Source: Fodinicola acaciae
Lineage (GTDB): Bacteria > Actinomycetota > Actinomycetes > Mycobacteriales > HKI-0501
NCBI RefSeq assembly: GCF_010993745.1
Contig: NZ_WOTN01000003.1
Coordinates: forward strand, 806,001 to 870,000
DNA: 64,000 bases
Reading direction: 5' to 3'
The notes beneath the pieces are model-generated. The model was given only the letters and a program-made list of their open reading frames with translations, did not search any database and was not told where the DNA came from. The position numbers were made by a program, and so were the translations under genes. This document shows, piece after piece, positions 1-8,457 of the stretch. Every line of letters starts with the position of its first letter. Positions within the stretch are counted from its first letter, which is position 1.

Positions 1-1
1 G

Positions 2-736
2 GCCGATCCGTATCTGCTGGGCGCGGCGGCCGGGGCGGGTCTGGGCGCGACCGCGATGATCGTGCTGGCGCGAGGCACTTTCGCGGTGGCGGTGCCGATC
101 GGCGCGTTCGTCGGCGCGATGATCGGGGTCGGCAGCGCGTACGTGCTCGGCCGCGCGGCCAGCCGTACCGGTGGCACGGCCGCCCTGTTGTTGGCCGGTC
201 TGGCGAGTACGGCGTTCTTCACCGCCGTCCAGACGGCGCTTTTGCAGGCCCACAACAGCGATCTGCTGCAGGTCACCGCGTGGATCCTCGGCCAGCTCGG
301 CACCGCCAGCTGGGACTCGCTCGGCCTGATCGCGCCGTACGCGGCGGTCGCGGCGGTGTTGCTGGCCTTCGCCGGCCGCTGGCTGGACGTGCTGTCGGTC
401 GGCGACGACGAGGCCGCCTCGCTCGGCCTGCGGCCGGAGCGCGTACGGTTTGCCATCCTGCTGGCCGCGTCGCTGTCGACCGCGGCGGCCGTGTCGGCGG
501 CCGGCCTGATCGGCTTCGTCGGCCTGGTGGTGCCGCACATCCTGCGGCGATTGGCCGGCACGTCCTATCGCCTGCTGCTGCCGCTGTCCTTGTTTGGTGG
601 CTCGATTTTCCTTGTGTTGTCCGACCTTCTGTCGCGTACGGCGTTGTATCCGGCGGAAATACCGATCGGTGTGGTGACCGCTTTCGTCGGGGCACCGTTC
701 TTCGCTTTCCTGCTGTTGGTGGGAAACCGGCAGTGA
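2..736 (+). CDS. FecCD/BtuC-type ABC importer permease, 5'-truncated
   Basis: This is the membrane subunit of a type II ABC importer for iron-siderophore, haem or cobalamin-type substrates. The reading frame is open from base 2, upstream of the first internal ATG at 56, and the upstream residues ADPYLLGAAAGAGLGA are a typical FecCD family motif, so the real start lies outside the window. The visible 244 residues contain about seven hydrophobic segments, a Gly/Ala-rich helix, and the cytoplasmic coupling region around LGLRPERVR. The stop overlaps the GTG start of the ATPase gene (GTGA), implying translational coupling. Substrate cannot be told from this half; a binding protein probably lies upstream. 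Confidence 0.93.
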   Translation, partial: ADPYLLGAAAGAGLGATAMIVLARGTFAVAVPIGAFVGAMIGVGSAYVLGRAASRTGGTAALLLAGLASTAFFTAVQTALLQAHNSDLLQVTAWILGQLGTASWDSLGLIAPYAAVAAVLLAFAGRWLDVLSVGDDEAASLGLRPERVRFAILLAASLSTAAAVSAAGLIGFVGLVVPHILRRLAGTSYRLLLPLSLFGGSIFLVLSDLLSRTALYPAEIPIGVVTAFVGAPFFAFLLLVGNRQ

Positions 737-1503
737 AGGTCGAGATTTCCGGGCTGTCGGTGGCTTTGAGCAAGGCCACCGTGTTGCGTGACGTGGACGT
801 CAGTGTGCCGGCCGGCTCGTGGCTGGGGCTGATCGGACCCAACGGTGCCGGCAAGTCGACGTTGTTACGAGCACTGCTCGGCCTGGTGCCGTCGACCGGC
901 CGGATTTTGCTGGGTGGCAAGGAAATCGGCTCGCTGCGAGCGCGTGAGCGGGCTCGGCTGGTGGCGTACGCGCCGCAGTCGCCGCTGCTGCCGACCGGCA
1001 TGTCGGTGCTCGACTACACCTTGCTGGGACGCACGCCGTACCAGTCGCTGCTCGGCGCGCCCGGTCGCTCCGACCGCGTGCTGGCGGACGGGATCCTGCG
1101 CCGACTCGACCTCGACGGCCTCGGCGGCCGGCCGCTGCAGACGCTGTCCGGCGGCGAGCGGCAGCGGGTCGTACTCGCGCGGGCGCTGGCTCAGCAGCCG
1201 AGCCTGTTGCTGCTGGACGAGCCGACCGCCTCGCTCGACCTCGGTCACGCGCAGGCGGTGCTCGAGTTGGTCGACCGGCTGCGCGTCGAGGACGGCATCA
1301 CGGTCGTGAGCGCGCTGCACGACCTGTCGCTGGCGGCGCAGTATCCGGTGTCGCTGGTGTTGCTGGCCGGCGGATCGGTGGTCGCGACCGGTCGGCCGTC
1401 GGCGGTGCTCACCGCCGAGAGCCTGGCCACGTACTATTCCGCGCGCGTCGCGGTCGACACGGGACCGACCGGCCTGCCGCGGATCACTCCGCTGCGCCGC
1501 TGA
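733..1503 (+). CDS. ABC importer ATP-binding protein (FecE/BtuD/HmuV type)
   Basis: The 256-residue protein is the cytoplasmic ATPase partner of the upstream permease. It has Walker A GPNGAGKST near residue 36, the signature LSGGERQR near 139, Walker B LLLLDEP near 158 and the H-loop histidine in ALHDLS near 195. The GTG start at 733 was chosen because it overlaps the permease stop as GTGA and gives the normal family length; the frame is open further upstream but that part overlaps the permease. It is the last gene of its operon, followed by a perfect hairpin. Iron-siderophore uptake is the most likely role, but haem or vitamin B12 uptake is equally compatible. Confidence 0.93.
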   Translation: MKVEISGLSVALSKATVLRDVDVSVPAGSWLGLIGPNGAGKSTLLRALLGLVPSTGRILLGGKEIGSLRARERARLVAYAPQSPLLPTGMSVLDYTLLGRTPYQSLLGAPGRSDRVLADGILRRLDLDGLGGRPLQTLSGGERQRVVLARALAQQPSLLLLDEPTASLDLGHAQAVLELVDRLRVEDGITVVSALHDLSLAAQYPVSLVLLAGGSVVATGRPSAVLTAESLATYYSARVAVDTGPTGLPRITPLRR

Positions 1504-1509
1504 CGCGAC

Positions 1510-1550
1510 CCGTTTCCGGGGCAATCGGGGCCCGATTGCCCCGGAAACGG
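1510..1550. terminator. Perfect 20-bp inverted repeat between convergent genes
   Basis: Arms 1510-1529 and 1531-1550 are perfectly complementary around a single central base. The hairpin lies 7 bases past the ABC ATPase stop and just before the stop of the convergent lectin-like gene, so it could end transcription in both directions. There is no clear U-tract, as is common for actinobacterial terminators. Confidence 0.75.
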
Positions 1551-1556
1551 TGGTGA

Positions 1557-2594
1557 TCAGGCGACCGTGCCGCCGAGGCCGGTCCAGGTCTGCGTGCCGG
1601 TGTTCCACATGTAGAGGTGGCCGTCAGTGCCGCGGGCGAAGACGTTGACCCGGTCGGGCTGGTCCGGGATGCCTTCGTCCAGCGCGAACGGCGTGCCGGT
1701 GATCGCGCCGGTCGGGATGCGGATCGGGGCACCCCAGGTGGCGCCGTTCTCGTACCAGAGACCGTTGTCGTTGCCGCGGTAGTAGTAACGGTGGCTGCGC
1801 TCGGCCAGCGAGGCCGACGACCCGACGTTGCTGGCGATCTTGGACGGAGCGGTGAAGTAGTACGGGTCGTTGTTGTAGCCGTTGAGCATCCGGTAGAGGC
1901 TGCCGTCGGTGCCGCGGTACATCAGCGCGGTGCGACCGTATGCCGTCGTGTAGGACAGCGTCGGCGGCGCGGTGATCTGCGCGCCGAAGTTGACGCCGTT
2001 GAGGTAGAGGATGCCGTCGGTGCCGCGGCCGGTGAAGAAGTTCACCGGCTGGTCCGGGGTGGAGTAGTTCTTGTCGTAGCTGGCGCCGATCGAGGTGGTG
2101 TAGACGCCGCCGAGGACGTTCCACGGCTCCCACGCGCTCAGGTCGTCGTTGTCGTTGATGGTGTTGATCGCGTTACGGGCCGCGTTGGTCGACAGCAGAT
2201 AGACGTCTTTGGTCGGCGCCGCGGCGAGCGCGGCCTTGTTGGCCGTACGCTGGCGGATCAGCGGGCTCTTCTTCGTGCTCTGCTTCGCCGTGCCGGAGGT
2301 CGGGATCGGTGGCTGCACGACGACCGCCGGGCCACTGCCCGCGATGGCCTGCGCGGTCGTGTCGATCCACTGGCTGCCCGGTGCGATGTTGCGCATGTAG
2401 ATGTGGTTGTCCGGGCTGCGGATGAAGGCGTAGGTGCCGGCCGGCAGCGACGGGCCGCCGGGCAGCACGGCCGCGGACACCGTCCACGGTGCCACCGGAG
2501 GCGCCGGAGCGGCGCTCGCCTGCGTTGTCGGAGTCAGGAGGGCCGTGGCCATTACGGCGACGGCCCCGATTCTGACGGCGGACTTGGTGCGCAT
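1557..2594 (-). CDS. Secreted lectin-like (PLL/tachylectin-type) beta-propeller protein
   Basis: The 345-residue product begins with a Sec signal peptide (basic MRTKSAVR, hydrophobic stretch, probable cleavage after ASA near residue 28). The mature part carries repeats of the form RGTDGxLY (RGTDGILYLN, RGTDGSLYRM, RGNDNGLWYE, RGTDGHLYMW), typical of secreted sugar-binding beta-propellers of the PLL/tachylectin type. No catalytic domain is visible. A purine-rich AGGAAAG lies about 8 bases before the ATG. It appears monocistronic. Ligand and function are unknown; carbohydrate binding is inferred from the repeats only. Confidence 0.75.
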   Translation of the reverse strand: MRTKSAVRIGAVAVMATALLTPTTQASAAPAPPVAPWTVSAAVLPGGPSLPAGTYAFIRSPDNHIYMRNIAPGSQWIDTTAQAIAGSGPAVVVQPPIPTSGTAKQSTKKSPLIRQRTANKAALAAAPTKDVYLLSTNAARNAINTINDNDDLSAWEPWNVLGGVYTTSIGASYDKNYSTPDQPVNFFTGRGTDGILYLNGVNFGAQITAPPTLSYTTAYGRTALMYRGTDGSLYRMLNGYNNDPYYFTAPSKIASNVGSSASLAERSHRYYYRGNDNGLWYENGATWGAPIRIPTGAITGTPFALDEGIPDQPDRVNVFARGTDGHLYMWNTGTQTWTGLGGTVA

Positions 2595-2930
2595 GTCACT
2601 TCACTTTCCTGGCTGTCGCCAGCACTCGTGGGGAGCCAGGGCCACCACCCCCCGGCCAGTAGCGCCGCTACTTTATCCCCGCCGTACGACAGATCCGGAG
2701 CGAATCCGCGCGGATCACGCCAGCCGCCGCAAGCCGATCCGTACAGGCAGATTTTCCTGCCCTTTCAGGCAATGGCGATCGCCCGGCCACGCGTATGGCG
2801 GTGGCGCGGGGTGTCCGATTGAGACCTTGTTGCGTTCTGGATCGATCCGCCCGGTCAAGAACCTCGTATTCGGACACCAAACCGCGTGTCCGGATGGCGG
2901 CTGTTATGACAAAACCGCAGGTCACCACAC
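2595..2930. other. Non-coding stretch upstream of the lectin-like gene
   Basis: About 340 bases separate the lectin-like start from the hairpin that follows ridA. An 86-codon minus-strand frame at 2668-2928 has no recognisable domain and I do not call it. The stretch should hold the lectin promoter, but I see no convincing -35/-10 pair. Confidence 0.4.
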
Positions 2931-2969
2931 ATCGGAGGACGCAATCGGAATCCGATTGCGTCCTCCGAT
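2931..2969 (-). terminator. Perfect 19-bp inverted repeat ending the sugar/RidA operon
   Basis: Arms 2931-2949 and 2951-2969 are perfect complements around one base. The hairpin lies 10 bases after the ridA stop, at the 3' end of the long minus-strand operon, so it is the natural operon terminator. It resembles the one at 1510-1550 in length and in sharing the GCAATCGG/CCGATTGC core. Confidence 0.7.
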
Positions 2970-2979
2970 GGTGAGGGGG

Positions 2980-3450
2980 TCAGGGGCGGATGGCGACGAT
3001 CAGCTCGATCTCCACCGGCTGGTTCAGCGGCAGGTTGGACGTGCCGATCGCCGACCTGGCGTGCTGGCCGCGGTGCGCGCCGAACACCTCGACCATCAGG
3101 TCGGAGAAGCCGTGCACCACGGTCGGCTGCTCGTGGAAGTCATCGGCGCTGTTGACGAACGCGAGCGCCTTGACGATCCGCTCGACGCGGTCGAGGTCGC
3201 CGAGGTAGTCACGGATGCTGCGCAGCAGCTGTACGCCGGTGGCGCGAGCCGCGTCGTATGCCTCCTCCAGCGACACCTCCGCGCCGACCCGGCCGCGGTA
3301 GAGCAGGTTGCCGTCGTTGTCTGCCGGGCCGTGGCCGGAGACGAACAACAGGTCACCGTGCTGGACACAGGGAATGAGGCCGGTCCCGCGCGCCAGTTTC
3401 GTCGGCAGCTCGATGCCGAGGTCGCGCAGCTTGGTCTCGATGGATCCCAC
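2980..3450 (-). CDS. RidA/YjgF/UK114 family enamine deaminase
   Basis: The 157-residue (156 from this start) protein matches the RidA fold; the C-terminal part ARSAIGTSNLPLNQPVEIEL holds the conserved substrate-binding Arg. RidA proteins hydrolyse reactive enamine/imine intermediates released by PLP enzymes. The ribosome site AAAGGAG at about 3458-3464 favours the GTG at 3450 (6-base spacing) over the TTG at 3453. It follows the SelA-like PLP enzyme directly and is the last gene of the operon. This suggests it clears or processes that enzyme's product, which is an inference from context. Confidence 0.88.
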   Translation of the reverse strand: MGSIETKLRDLGIELPTKLARGTGLIPCVQHGDLLFVSGHGPADNDGNLLYRGRVGAEVSLEEAYDAARATGVQLLRSIRDYLGDLDRVERIVKALAFVNSADDFHEQPTVVHGFSDLMVEVFGAHRGQHARSAIGTSNLPLNQPVEIELIVAIRP

Positions 3451-3453
3451 CAA

Positions 3454-4575
3454 TTACTCCTTTGTTTTCAGCAGCCGGCGGATTTCGCCGAGTACGATGT
3501 CGTCTTCGCCTTCCAGCAAAGTCTGCGGGTTCAACGCGATCGCGTCGGTTTCGTGTGCGCTGACCGCGATCCGCGGGTCGAGGTCCCAGAGTGCGGCGAC
3601 CAGGTCGTCGCGCGTCCAGCCGCTGTCCGGTCCAATGTGGACGATCGCGCGGCCGTGCGGTTGGCCGGCCTCGCTCGGATAACCGCGTTCGACGGTCACG
3701 CCGGCGAAACCGGACAGGCCGTCGATCCATTTCCGGACCGATGCCTCGTACGCACCGATAATGGCCGGCTCGTCCTGCTGCATTGTCCATTCGATCGCCG
3801 CCACCAGGCCGAGCAGTTCCTCCTTGCCGGTCTTCAGGCCGCGGCCGAGCGAGTGGTTCGGTGCGCCGTTGGCTCGTGCCGCCGCGATCAGCCATTCCTT
3901 GCCGACCAGCAGCCCGGTCGACTGCGGACCCCGCAATCCCTTGCCACCGCTGAAAAGTGCCGCGTCGGCGCCGGCCTCGGTGGTGAAATGCCACAGCGAG
4001 GACACCGGCGGGATCTGCGCCGCCGCGTCGACGACGACCGGCACGTCGTGGCGGTGCGCGAGCTCCACCACCTGTTCCAGCGGCGGAGATCCAATCGACA
4101 GCACGCCGGCGAACCACAGCACGCAGGCCGTACGCTCGTCGATCGCGGCTTCCAGCTCGTCCAGCGTCGGGCCGATTTCGACGATCCGTGCGCCGACCTG
4201 CCGCACCGCGTAGTCGTATGCGTTGCGCTGGCTGCCATAAATAATGACCGTCTTCTCACCGGTCTTGTCCAGATACGGCAGATCCTCCAGCGCCACCGGG
4301 TTTTTCCCGCAGATGCACCCGATGACGGCCAGCGTGATCGCCGCGGCGGCGCCGCTGGTGATCAGCGCGTCCTCGTTGCCGGTCAGCTTCGCGAGCTTCT
4401 GGCCGACCGCGCGGTGCAGCTCGAAAACGTCAACGAAGTTACGCGAAGCGGCTTCCATCGCCGGCAAAACCGGCGGCGCGACGATCGATCCACCGAGTTT
4501 TGTCAGCGTGGCGGCGGCATTGATGACCGGACGCAGGCCGAGCTCGGCATAGGCCTCGTTCACGTACGTGGTCAT
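3454..4575 (-). CDS. SelA-like PLP-dependent enzyme (glucosaminate-6-P ammonia-lyase-like)
   Basis: The 373-residue fold type I PLP enzyme has the Schiff-base lysine K212 in ALFSGGKGLRGPQ and the cofactor Asp183 in VVDAAAQIPP, as in the SelA-like family that includes D-glucosaminate-6-phosphate ammonia-lyase (DgaE). No other selenocysteine gene is nearby, and the gene sits in a sugar-transport operon, so tRNA-selenium transfer is unlikely. A beta-elimination giving an enamine that RidA would then hydrolyse is the favoured reading. It overlaps the upstream esterase-like gene as ATGA, and its stop adjoins the ridA ribosome site. The substrate is not known. Confidence 0.82.
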   Translation of the reverse strand: MTTYVNEAYAELGLRPVINAAATLTKLGGSIVAPPVLPAMEAASRNFVDVFELHRAVGQKLAKLTGNEDALITSGAAAAITLAVIGCICGKNPVALEDLPYLDKTGEKTVIIYGSQRNAYDYAVRQVGARIVEIGPTLDELEAAIDERTACVLWFAGVLSIGSPPLEQVVELAHRHDVPVVVDAAAQIPPVSSLWHFTTEAGADAALFSGGKGLRGPQSTGLLVGKEWLIAAARANGAPNHSLGRGLKTGKEELLGLVAAIEWTMQQDEPAIIGAYEASVRKWIDGLSGFAGVTVERGYPSEAGQPHGRAIVHIGPDSGWTRDDLVAALWDLDPRIAVSAHETDAIALNPQTLLEGEDDIVLGEIRRLLKTKE

Positions 4576-5432
4576 GCGTAGACCTTGTCAAACTTGGATA
4601 ATGGCCGCACACCGAGCTTTCCGGCCAACCACGCGTCGACCGCGTCGTTGTCGGTCTGGCCTTCGTGCGTCGGCGCGTATGTCTCCGCCTTCAGCACCTT
4701 GGCCAGGCCCGCCATCGTGCCGGCCTCGTCGGCGACCTCGGCACGGACCGCTGCCCGCACGGCCGCGGCATGGCGCTCGACGTCGAAGAATCCCAGCGTA
4801 CGCGCCACCGCCGCGGCCCTGTCCGGATGAGTACGCAGGTAGTCGTTGAACTCCTCCACTGGATACGCCACCGTGTTCTGGCGCCGTTTGTCCCACTGGT
4901 AAAGCAGAACGTCCGGCACCTGTACGGCCGCGAACACCGGTCGCCGCGCCGCGGTGATGACCGCGAAGTCGTCGCCGACGACCCCGATCCGCGAGCTGTC
5001 GACCTCCGGCCGGTCCAGCAACAGCTCGGCCGCACGCAGGCAGTCGGCCGCGACGCCGCGATAAATGTAGGAGTCGGGGTCCTCGATGCCGTCGGTCAGC
5101 AGTCCCGGATACGCGGCAGCGTAAGGAGAATCCGCCAGTCGCTGGCCGCGGTGCATGATCGTCAGCGTGACGTAACGCAACCGGTCGACCCAATGCGGTG
5201 GATTGTTGACGCTGCCATAGCGCGGTGTCGCAAGCAGCGCCGGAAAAGGTCCATCGCCTGTCGGTACGCTCAGATAACCGAAAATCCGGTACGAGCCGAG
5301 GCTGGTGAACCGCACCTCGTAGCCGGTGAAGTCGTCGGTCGTCCGGCCGGGAATCCGCCGGATCTCCGGTCGCGCCGGCAGCAACGCCAGCTCGGTGTCG
5401 ATCTTTTCCCAATACGCGTCGAAATCCGCCAT
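4572..5432 (-). CDS. CE7 esterase-like protein lacking the catalytic serine
   Basis: The 286-residue protein is clearly a paralogue of the adjacent CE7 (acetyl xylan esterase/cephalosporin-C deacetylase) enzyme: both share the block DPxxYxYRG and RPEVDxxRxG. However, the nucleophile motif GxSQGG is replaced by VVGDDFAV (Asp155 where Ser is expected), and no catalytic Asp/His block is found in the shortened C-terminus. It is therefore probably non-catalytic, perhaps a partner or binding protein, or it uses a different mechanism. It is coupled to both neighbours in the operon and its frame is intact, so this is not simple gene decay. Confidence 0.75.
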   Translation of the reverse strand: MADFDAYWEKIDTELALLPARPEIRRIPGRTTDDFTGYEVRFTSLGSYRIFGYLSVPTGDGPFPALLATPRYGSVNNPPHWVDRLRYVTLTIMHRGQRLADSPYAAAYPGLLTDGIEDPDSYIYRGVAADCLRAAELLLDRPEVDSSRIGVVGDDFAVITAARRPVFAAVQVPDVLLYQWDKRRQNTVAYPVEEFNDYLRTHPDRAAAVARTLGFFDVERHAAAVRAAVRAEVADEAGTMAGLAKVLKAETYAPTHEGQTDNDAVDAWLAGKLGVRPLSKFDKVYA

Positions 5433-5433
5433 G

Positions 5434-6384
5434 TCAGCGACCCACCGCCGCCGGCGTCAGGTGCGATGCCAAGAATTCCTCCACTTTCGGCATGGCCCAG
5501 TGATGTCCGGCGTCATGGCCGCACCGCTCGTAGGTGAGCAGCTCCTTGGGGCAGGCCATCGCCTCGTGTACGGCGAAACCGGTCTCCGGCGGGCAGACGT
5601 CGTCCTGCAGGCCGATGTAGGTGAGCATCGCGGCGCGGATCCGCGGCGCGAAGTTGACGCCGTCGAAATAGCCGACCGTCTCGGTGACCTGCTTCTCGTG
5701 CTCGGGGAAGACCCGCAGGTATTCGTTGATTTCCTCGTACGGATAGGAATGCGTCAGCTTCGCCGAGTCCATGAAACCGCACAGGTAGGGCGCGCCGGCG
5801 GCACCACACTTGATGACGTCCGGCATCAGGCCGGCGGTGGTGATGGTGAGCGCGCCACCCTGGCTCGAGCCGTGCAGCCCAACGCGGTCGGCGTCGACCT
5901 CCGGCCGAGTCAGCGCGGTTTCCACGGCACGCACGGCATCGACGTAGAAACCGCGATACGCGTAGGTGTTCGGGTCGATGATGTTCTCCACCAACAGCCC
6001 CGGATATCCGGGGTTGAAACGCTGGTTGGAGCGCAGTTTTCCGCGTGGCGCCACAGCAAACGCCGCATACCCCTGCCTGGCCCAGCTTTTCGGGATCACC
6101 GGCTCGGAGATGTAGCCGGGCAGCAGCATCAGCACCGGATACGGCGGTGGCAGCACCTCCGCACGCGGCACCGCATACCAGCCGGAGATCCGTACGCCGG
6201 CCCAGCTGTCGTAATGCACGTCGTAGACGGCGATCTCGTCGGTCGACCGCTCCGGCACGTAGTCGAAGACCGGCGCGAGCGGAATGCGCCGCGTCTGCTC
6301 CAGTGTGCCGGCCCAGAACTCGTCGAAATCGTCCGGTCTGTGCACGTCGACGGTGTAACGCTGTGGTTCCCGCACGCGCGTCAC
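5434..6384 (-). CDS. CE7 family deacetylase (acetyl xylan esterase/cephalosporin-C deacetylase)
   Basis: The 316-residue alpha/beta hydrolase has the full CE7 triad: Ser174 in HGSSQGG, Asp261 in GLQDDVCPP and His290 in RCGHDAG. These enzymes remove acetyl groups from short acetylated sugars and related compounds in the cytoplasm. There is no signal peptide, matching a role on an imported substrate. The start is GTG at 6384, overlapping the ATPase stop as GTGA. Its placement in a carbohydrate ABC operon suggests it deacetylates the transported compound. Confidence 0.9.
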   Translation of the reverse strand: MTRVREPQRYTVDVHRPDDFDEFWAGTLEQTRRIPLAPVFDYVPERSTDEIAVYDVHYDSWAGVRISGWYAVPRAEVLPPPYPVLMLLPGYISEPVIPKSWARQGYAAFAVAPRGKLRSNQRFNPGYPGLLVENIIDPNTYAYRGFYVDAVRAVETALTRPEVDADRVGLHGSSQGGALTITTAGLMPDVIKCGAAGAPYLCGFMDSAKLTHSYPYEEINEYLRVFPEHEKQVTETVGYFDGVNFAPRIRAAMLTYIGLQDDVCPPETGFAVHEAMACPKELLTYERCGHDAGHHWAMPKVEEFLASHLTPAAVGR

Positions 6385-7553
6385 GCGGTATCACCCTCCG
6401 AAACTGCTGGCGAATCCTTGGCTGTCAACGAAGTCTCGCGGTTGAGCGGAGTCGCCGAACGCGCCGCCAGCACCGCGCGTCCGTCGGACGGGTCGAACAG
6501 GTGCACCTTGTCGGCCGGCAGGCCGATGCCGATCGAGGTGTTCACGCCGCCGGTGAACGGCGCCGGTACGCGCGCCTTCACCAGGTCATCGCCGAGGCTG
6601 ATCGTCACCAGCACGTCGGCGCCGAGCAGCTCGGCGACGAAGATCTTCGCCGGGTGCGCCTCTTTCGCGGTCGCGTCGGCCAGTTCCACGTCCTCTGGCC
6701 GGATCCCCAGCACCGCCTCGCGACCGGACAGCTCGTCGACCGCCGGCCCGGCGTGGTCAGGCAACCGTACGGTCACCGACCCGTGCTGGAAAAGCAGCTC
6801 GTCGCCCTCGCGTTTCACTTCTCCGGTCAGGAAGTTCATCGGCGGGCTGCCCATGAACGAGGCGACGAAGACGTTCGCCGGTCGCGCGTAGATGTCCTCC
6901 GGCGAGGCGCATTGCTGCACCACACCGTCCTTCATCACCGCGATCCGGTCGGACATCGTCATCGCTTCGATCTGGTCGTGCGTCACGTAGATGAACGTCC
7001 GGCGCAGGTCGGCGTGCAGCCGCTTGAGCTCGGCGCGCATGCTGACCCGCAGCTGAGCGTCCAGATTGGACAGTGGCTCGTCCAGCAGGTACGCGCCGGC
7101 GTCGCGGATCACCGCGCGGCCGAGCGCGACCCGCTGCCGCTGGCCACCGGAGAGCGCTTTCGGCTTGCGCTCCAACAGGTTCTCGATGCCCAGCGAGGCG
7201 GCCACCTTGTCGACCCGCTCGTCGATCTCGGTCTTGGGCACCCGCATCATCTTCAGCGCGAAACCGATGTTCTGCGCGACCGTCTTGTGTGGATAGAGCG
7301 CGTAGCTCTGGAAAACCATCGCCACGTCGCGTTTGTTCGCCGGCAGGTGCGCGACCGGCTGGTCGTCGAAGAAAACCTCGCCGCTGGACGGCCGTTCCAG
7401 GCCGCACACCATCCGCAGCGTGGTGGACTTTCCGCAGCCGGACGGTCCGACCAGGGTGAGAAACTCGCGGTCGGCGATCGTCAGGTTCAGGTCGTCGACG
7501 GCGACCACGCCGCCGAAGTCCTTGCGGATGTTCTCCAGCCTTACCTCAGCCAT
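6381..7553 (-). CDS. Carbohydrate ABC transporter ATPase (UgpC/MsmK type)
   Basis: The 390-residue ATPase has Walker A GPSGCGKST near residue 36, signature LSGGQRQR near 135, Walker B AYLLDEPLSNLDAQLR near 155, and a C-terminal TOBE-type regulatory region of about 130 residues (LGIRPEDVEL) typical of CUT1 sugar importers. It is encoded 7 bases after the second permease, so this operon has its own energiser rather than using a shared MsmK. The ATG at 7553 is the natural start. Confidence 0.94.
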   Translation of the reverse strand: MAEVRLENIRKDFGGVVAVDDLNLTIADREFLTLVGPSGCGKSTTLRMVCGLERPSSGEVFFDDQPVAHLPANKRDVAMVFQSYALYPHKTVAQNIGFALKMMRVPKTEIDERVDKVAASLGIENLLERKPKALSGGQRQRVALGRAVIRDAGAYLLDEPLSNLDAQLRVSMRAELKRLHADLRRTFIYVTHDQIEAMTMSDRIAVMKDGVVQQCASPEDIYARPANVFVASFMGSPPMNFLTGEVKREGDELLFQHGSVTVRLPDHAGPAVDELSGREAVLGIRPEDVELADATAKEAHPAKIFVAELLGADVLVTISLGDDLVKARVPAPFTGGVNTSIGIGLPADKVHLFDPSDGRAVLAARSATPLNRETSLTAKDSPAVSEGDTA

Positions 7554-7560
7554 CTGCGCG

Positions 7561-8457
7561 TTATCCCTTCACCGAACCGGCGGCCATACCCTGCAGGATG
7601 AGGCGCTGGAAGAACAGCACCAGGATCAGCGGCGGCGCCACCGCCACCACGCCGGAGGCGGCCATCAGGGTGATCTGTGTGTTGAGGTCGGTCGCGAAGT
7701 TGGCCGCGATGACCGGAATCGTCTGCGACGAGATCGTGGAGGTCATGAACAGCGCGAACATGAACTCGTTCCACGCGGTCATGAAGGAGAAGATGGCCGC
7801 GGCGACCAGGCCCGGTGCCGAGATCGGCAGGAACACCGACCACATCATCCGGAACCAGCCGCACCGGTCGACCCGCGCCGCGTCCTCCAACTCCCTTGGT
7901 ACGGAACGGAAATAGTCCTTCAGGATCCAGATCGTGATGGGCAGCGCGAACGTCGTGTACGACAGGATCAGCGCGCCGTAGGTGTCCAGCAGGTGCAGCG
8001 TACGCATCACCAGATAGAACGGGATGATGATGGCGATGCCCGGCACCATCCTGGTCATCAGGTAGACGATCAGCAGCACCTGGCTGCCCTTGAACTTGAT
8101 CCGGGAGAACGAGTACGCCGCGAACGTCCCCAGCACCAGGTTGAAGACCGCCGTGCTGAACGCCACGATCAGGCTGTTCATCAGCGCGTACGGCGTGTCC
8201 TGCACGGCACGCGAGCCGACCAGCGCCTGGTCGGCGGTCGGGTTCACGAAACCGAGGAAGTTTTCCAGCGTCGGATGGTAGGGCAGGAAATGCGGCGGCA
8301 CCGAGGCCGCGTCCACTTCGTGCATGAAGCTGAGGTTGACGATCCAGTAGAACGGCAACACCAGATACAGCACGAAGAACAACGCGAGCGTGTACAGCAC
8401 GATTTTCCGCCACGGCAGCCTGGCCAGCAGCGGTCGCGAGGGAACAGCGGTCGTCAT
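7561..8457 (-). CDS. Carbohydrate ABC transporter permease (MalG type)
   Basis: This 298-residue inner-membrane permease has six predicted membrane helices and the EAA-type coupling loop ELEDAARVDRCGWFRMMWSV. It belongs to the MalG half of CUT1 importers. The ATG at 8457 overlaps the upstream permease stop (ATGA); the frame is open beyond it but the protein family starts here. It pairs with the 8454-9416 permease. Confidence 0.92.
   Translation of the reverse strand: MTTAVPSRPLLARLPWRKIVLYTLALFFVLYLVLPFYWIVNLSFMHEVDAASVPPHFLPYHPTLENFLGFVNPTADQALVGSRAVQDTPYALMNSLIVAFSTAVFNLVLGTFAAYSFSRIKFKGSQVLLIVYLMTRMVPGIAIIIPFYLVMRTLHLLDTYGALILSYTTFALPITIWILKDYFRSVPRELEDAARVDRCGWFRMMWSVFLPISAPGLVAAAIFSFMTAWNEFMFALFMTSTISSQTIPVIAANFATDLNTQITLMAASGVVAVAPPLILVLFFQRLILQGMAAGSVKG

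Noticed and set aside
2668-2928. 86-codon minus-strand frame upstream of the lectin-like gene
   Set aside because: No recognisable domain, hydrophobic pattern or ribosome site; the compositional bias of high-GC DNA easily yields such frames.
3454-4575. Calling the SelA-like gene selA (selenocysteine synthesis)
   Set aside because: No selB, selC, selD or UGA-containing selenoprotein is visible, and the operon is for sugar uptake; the ammonia-lyase branch fits better.
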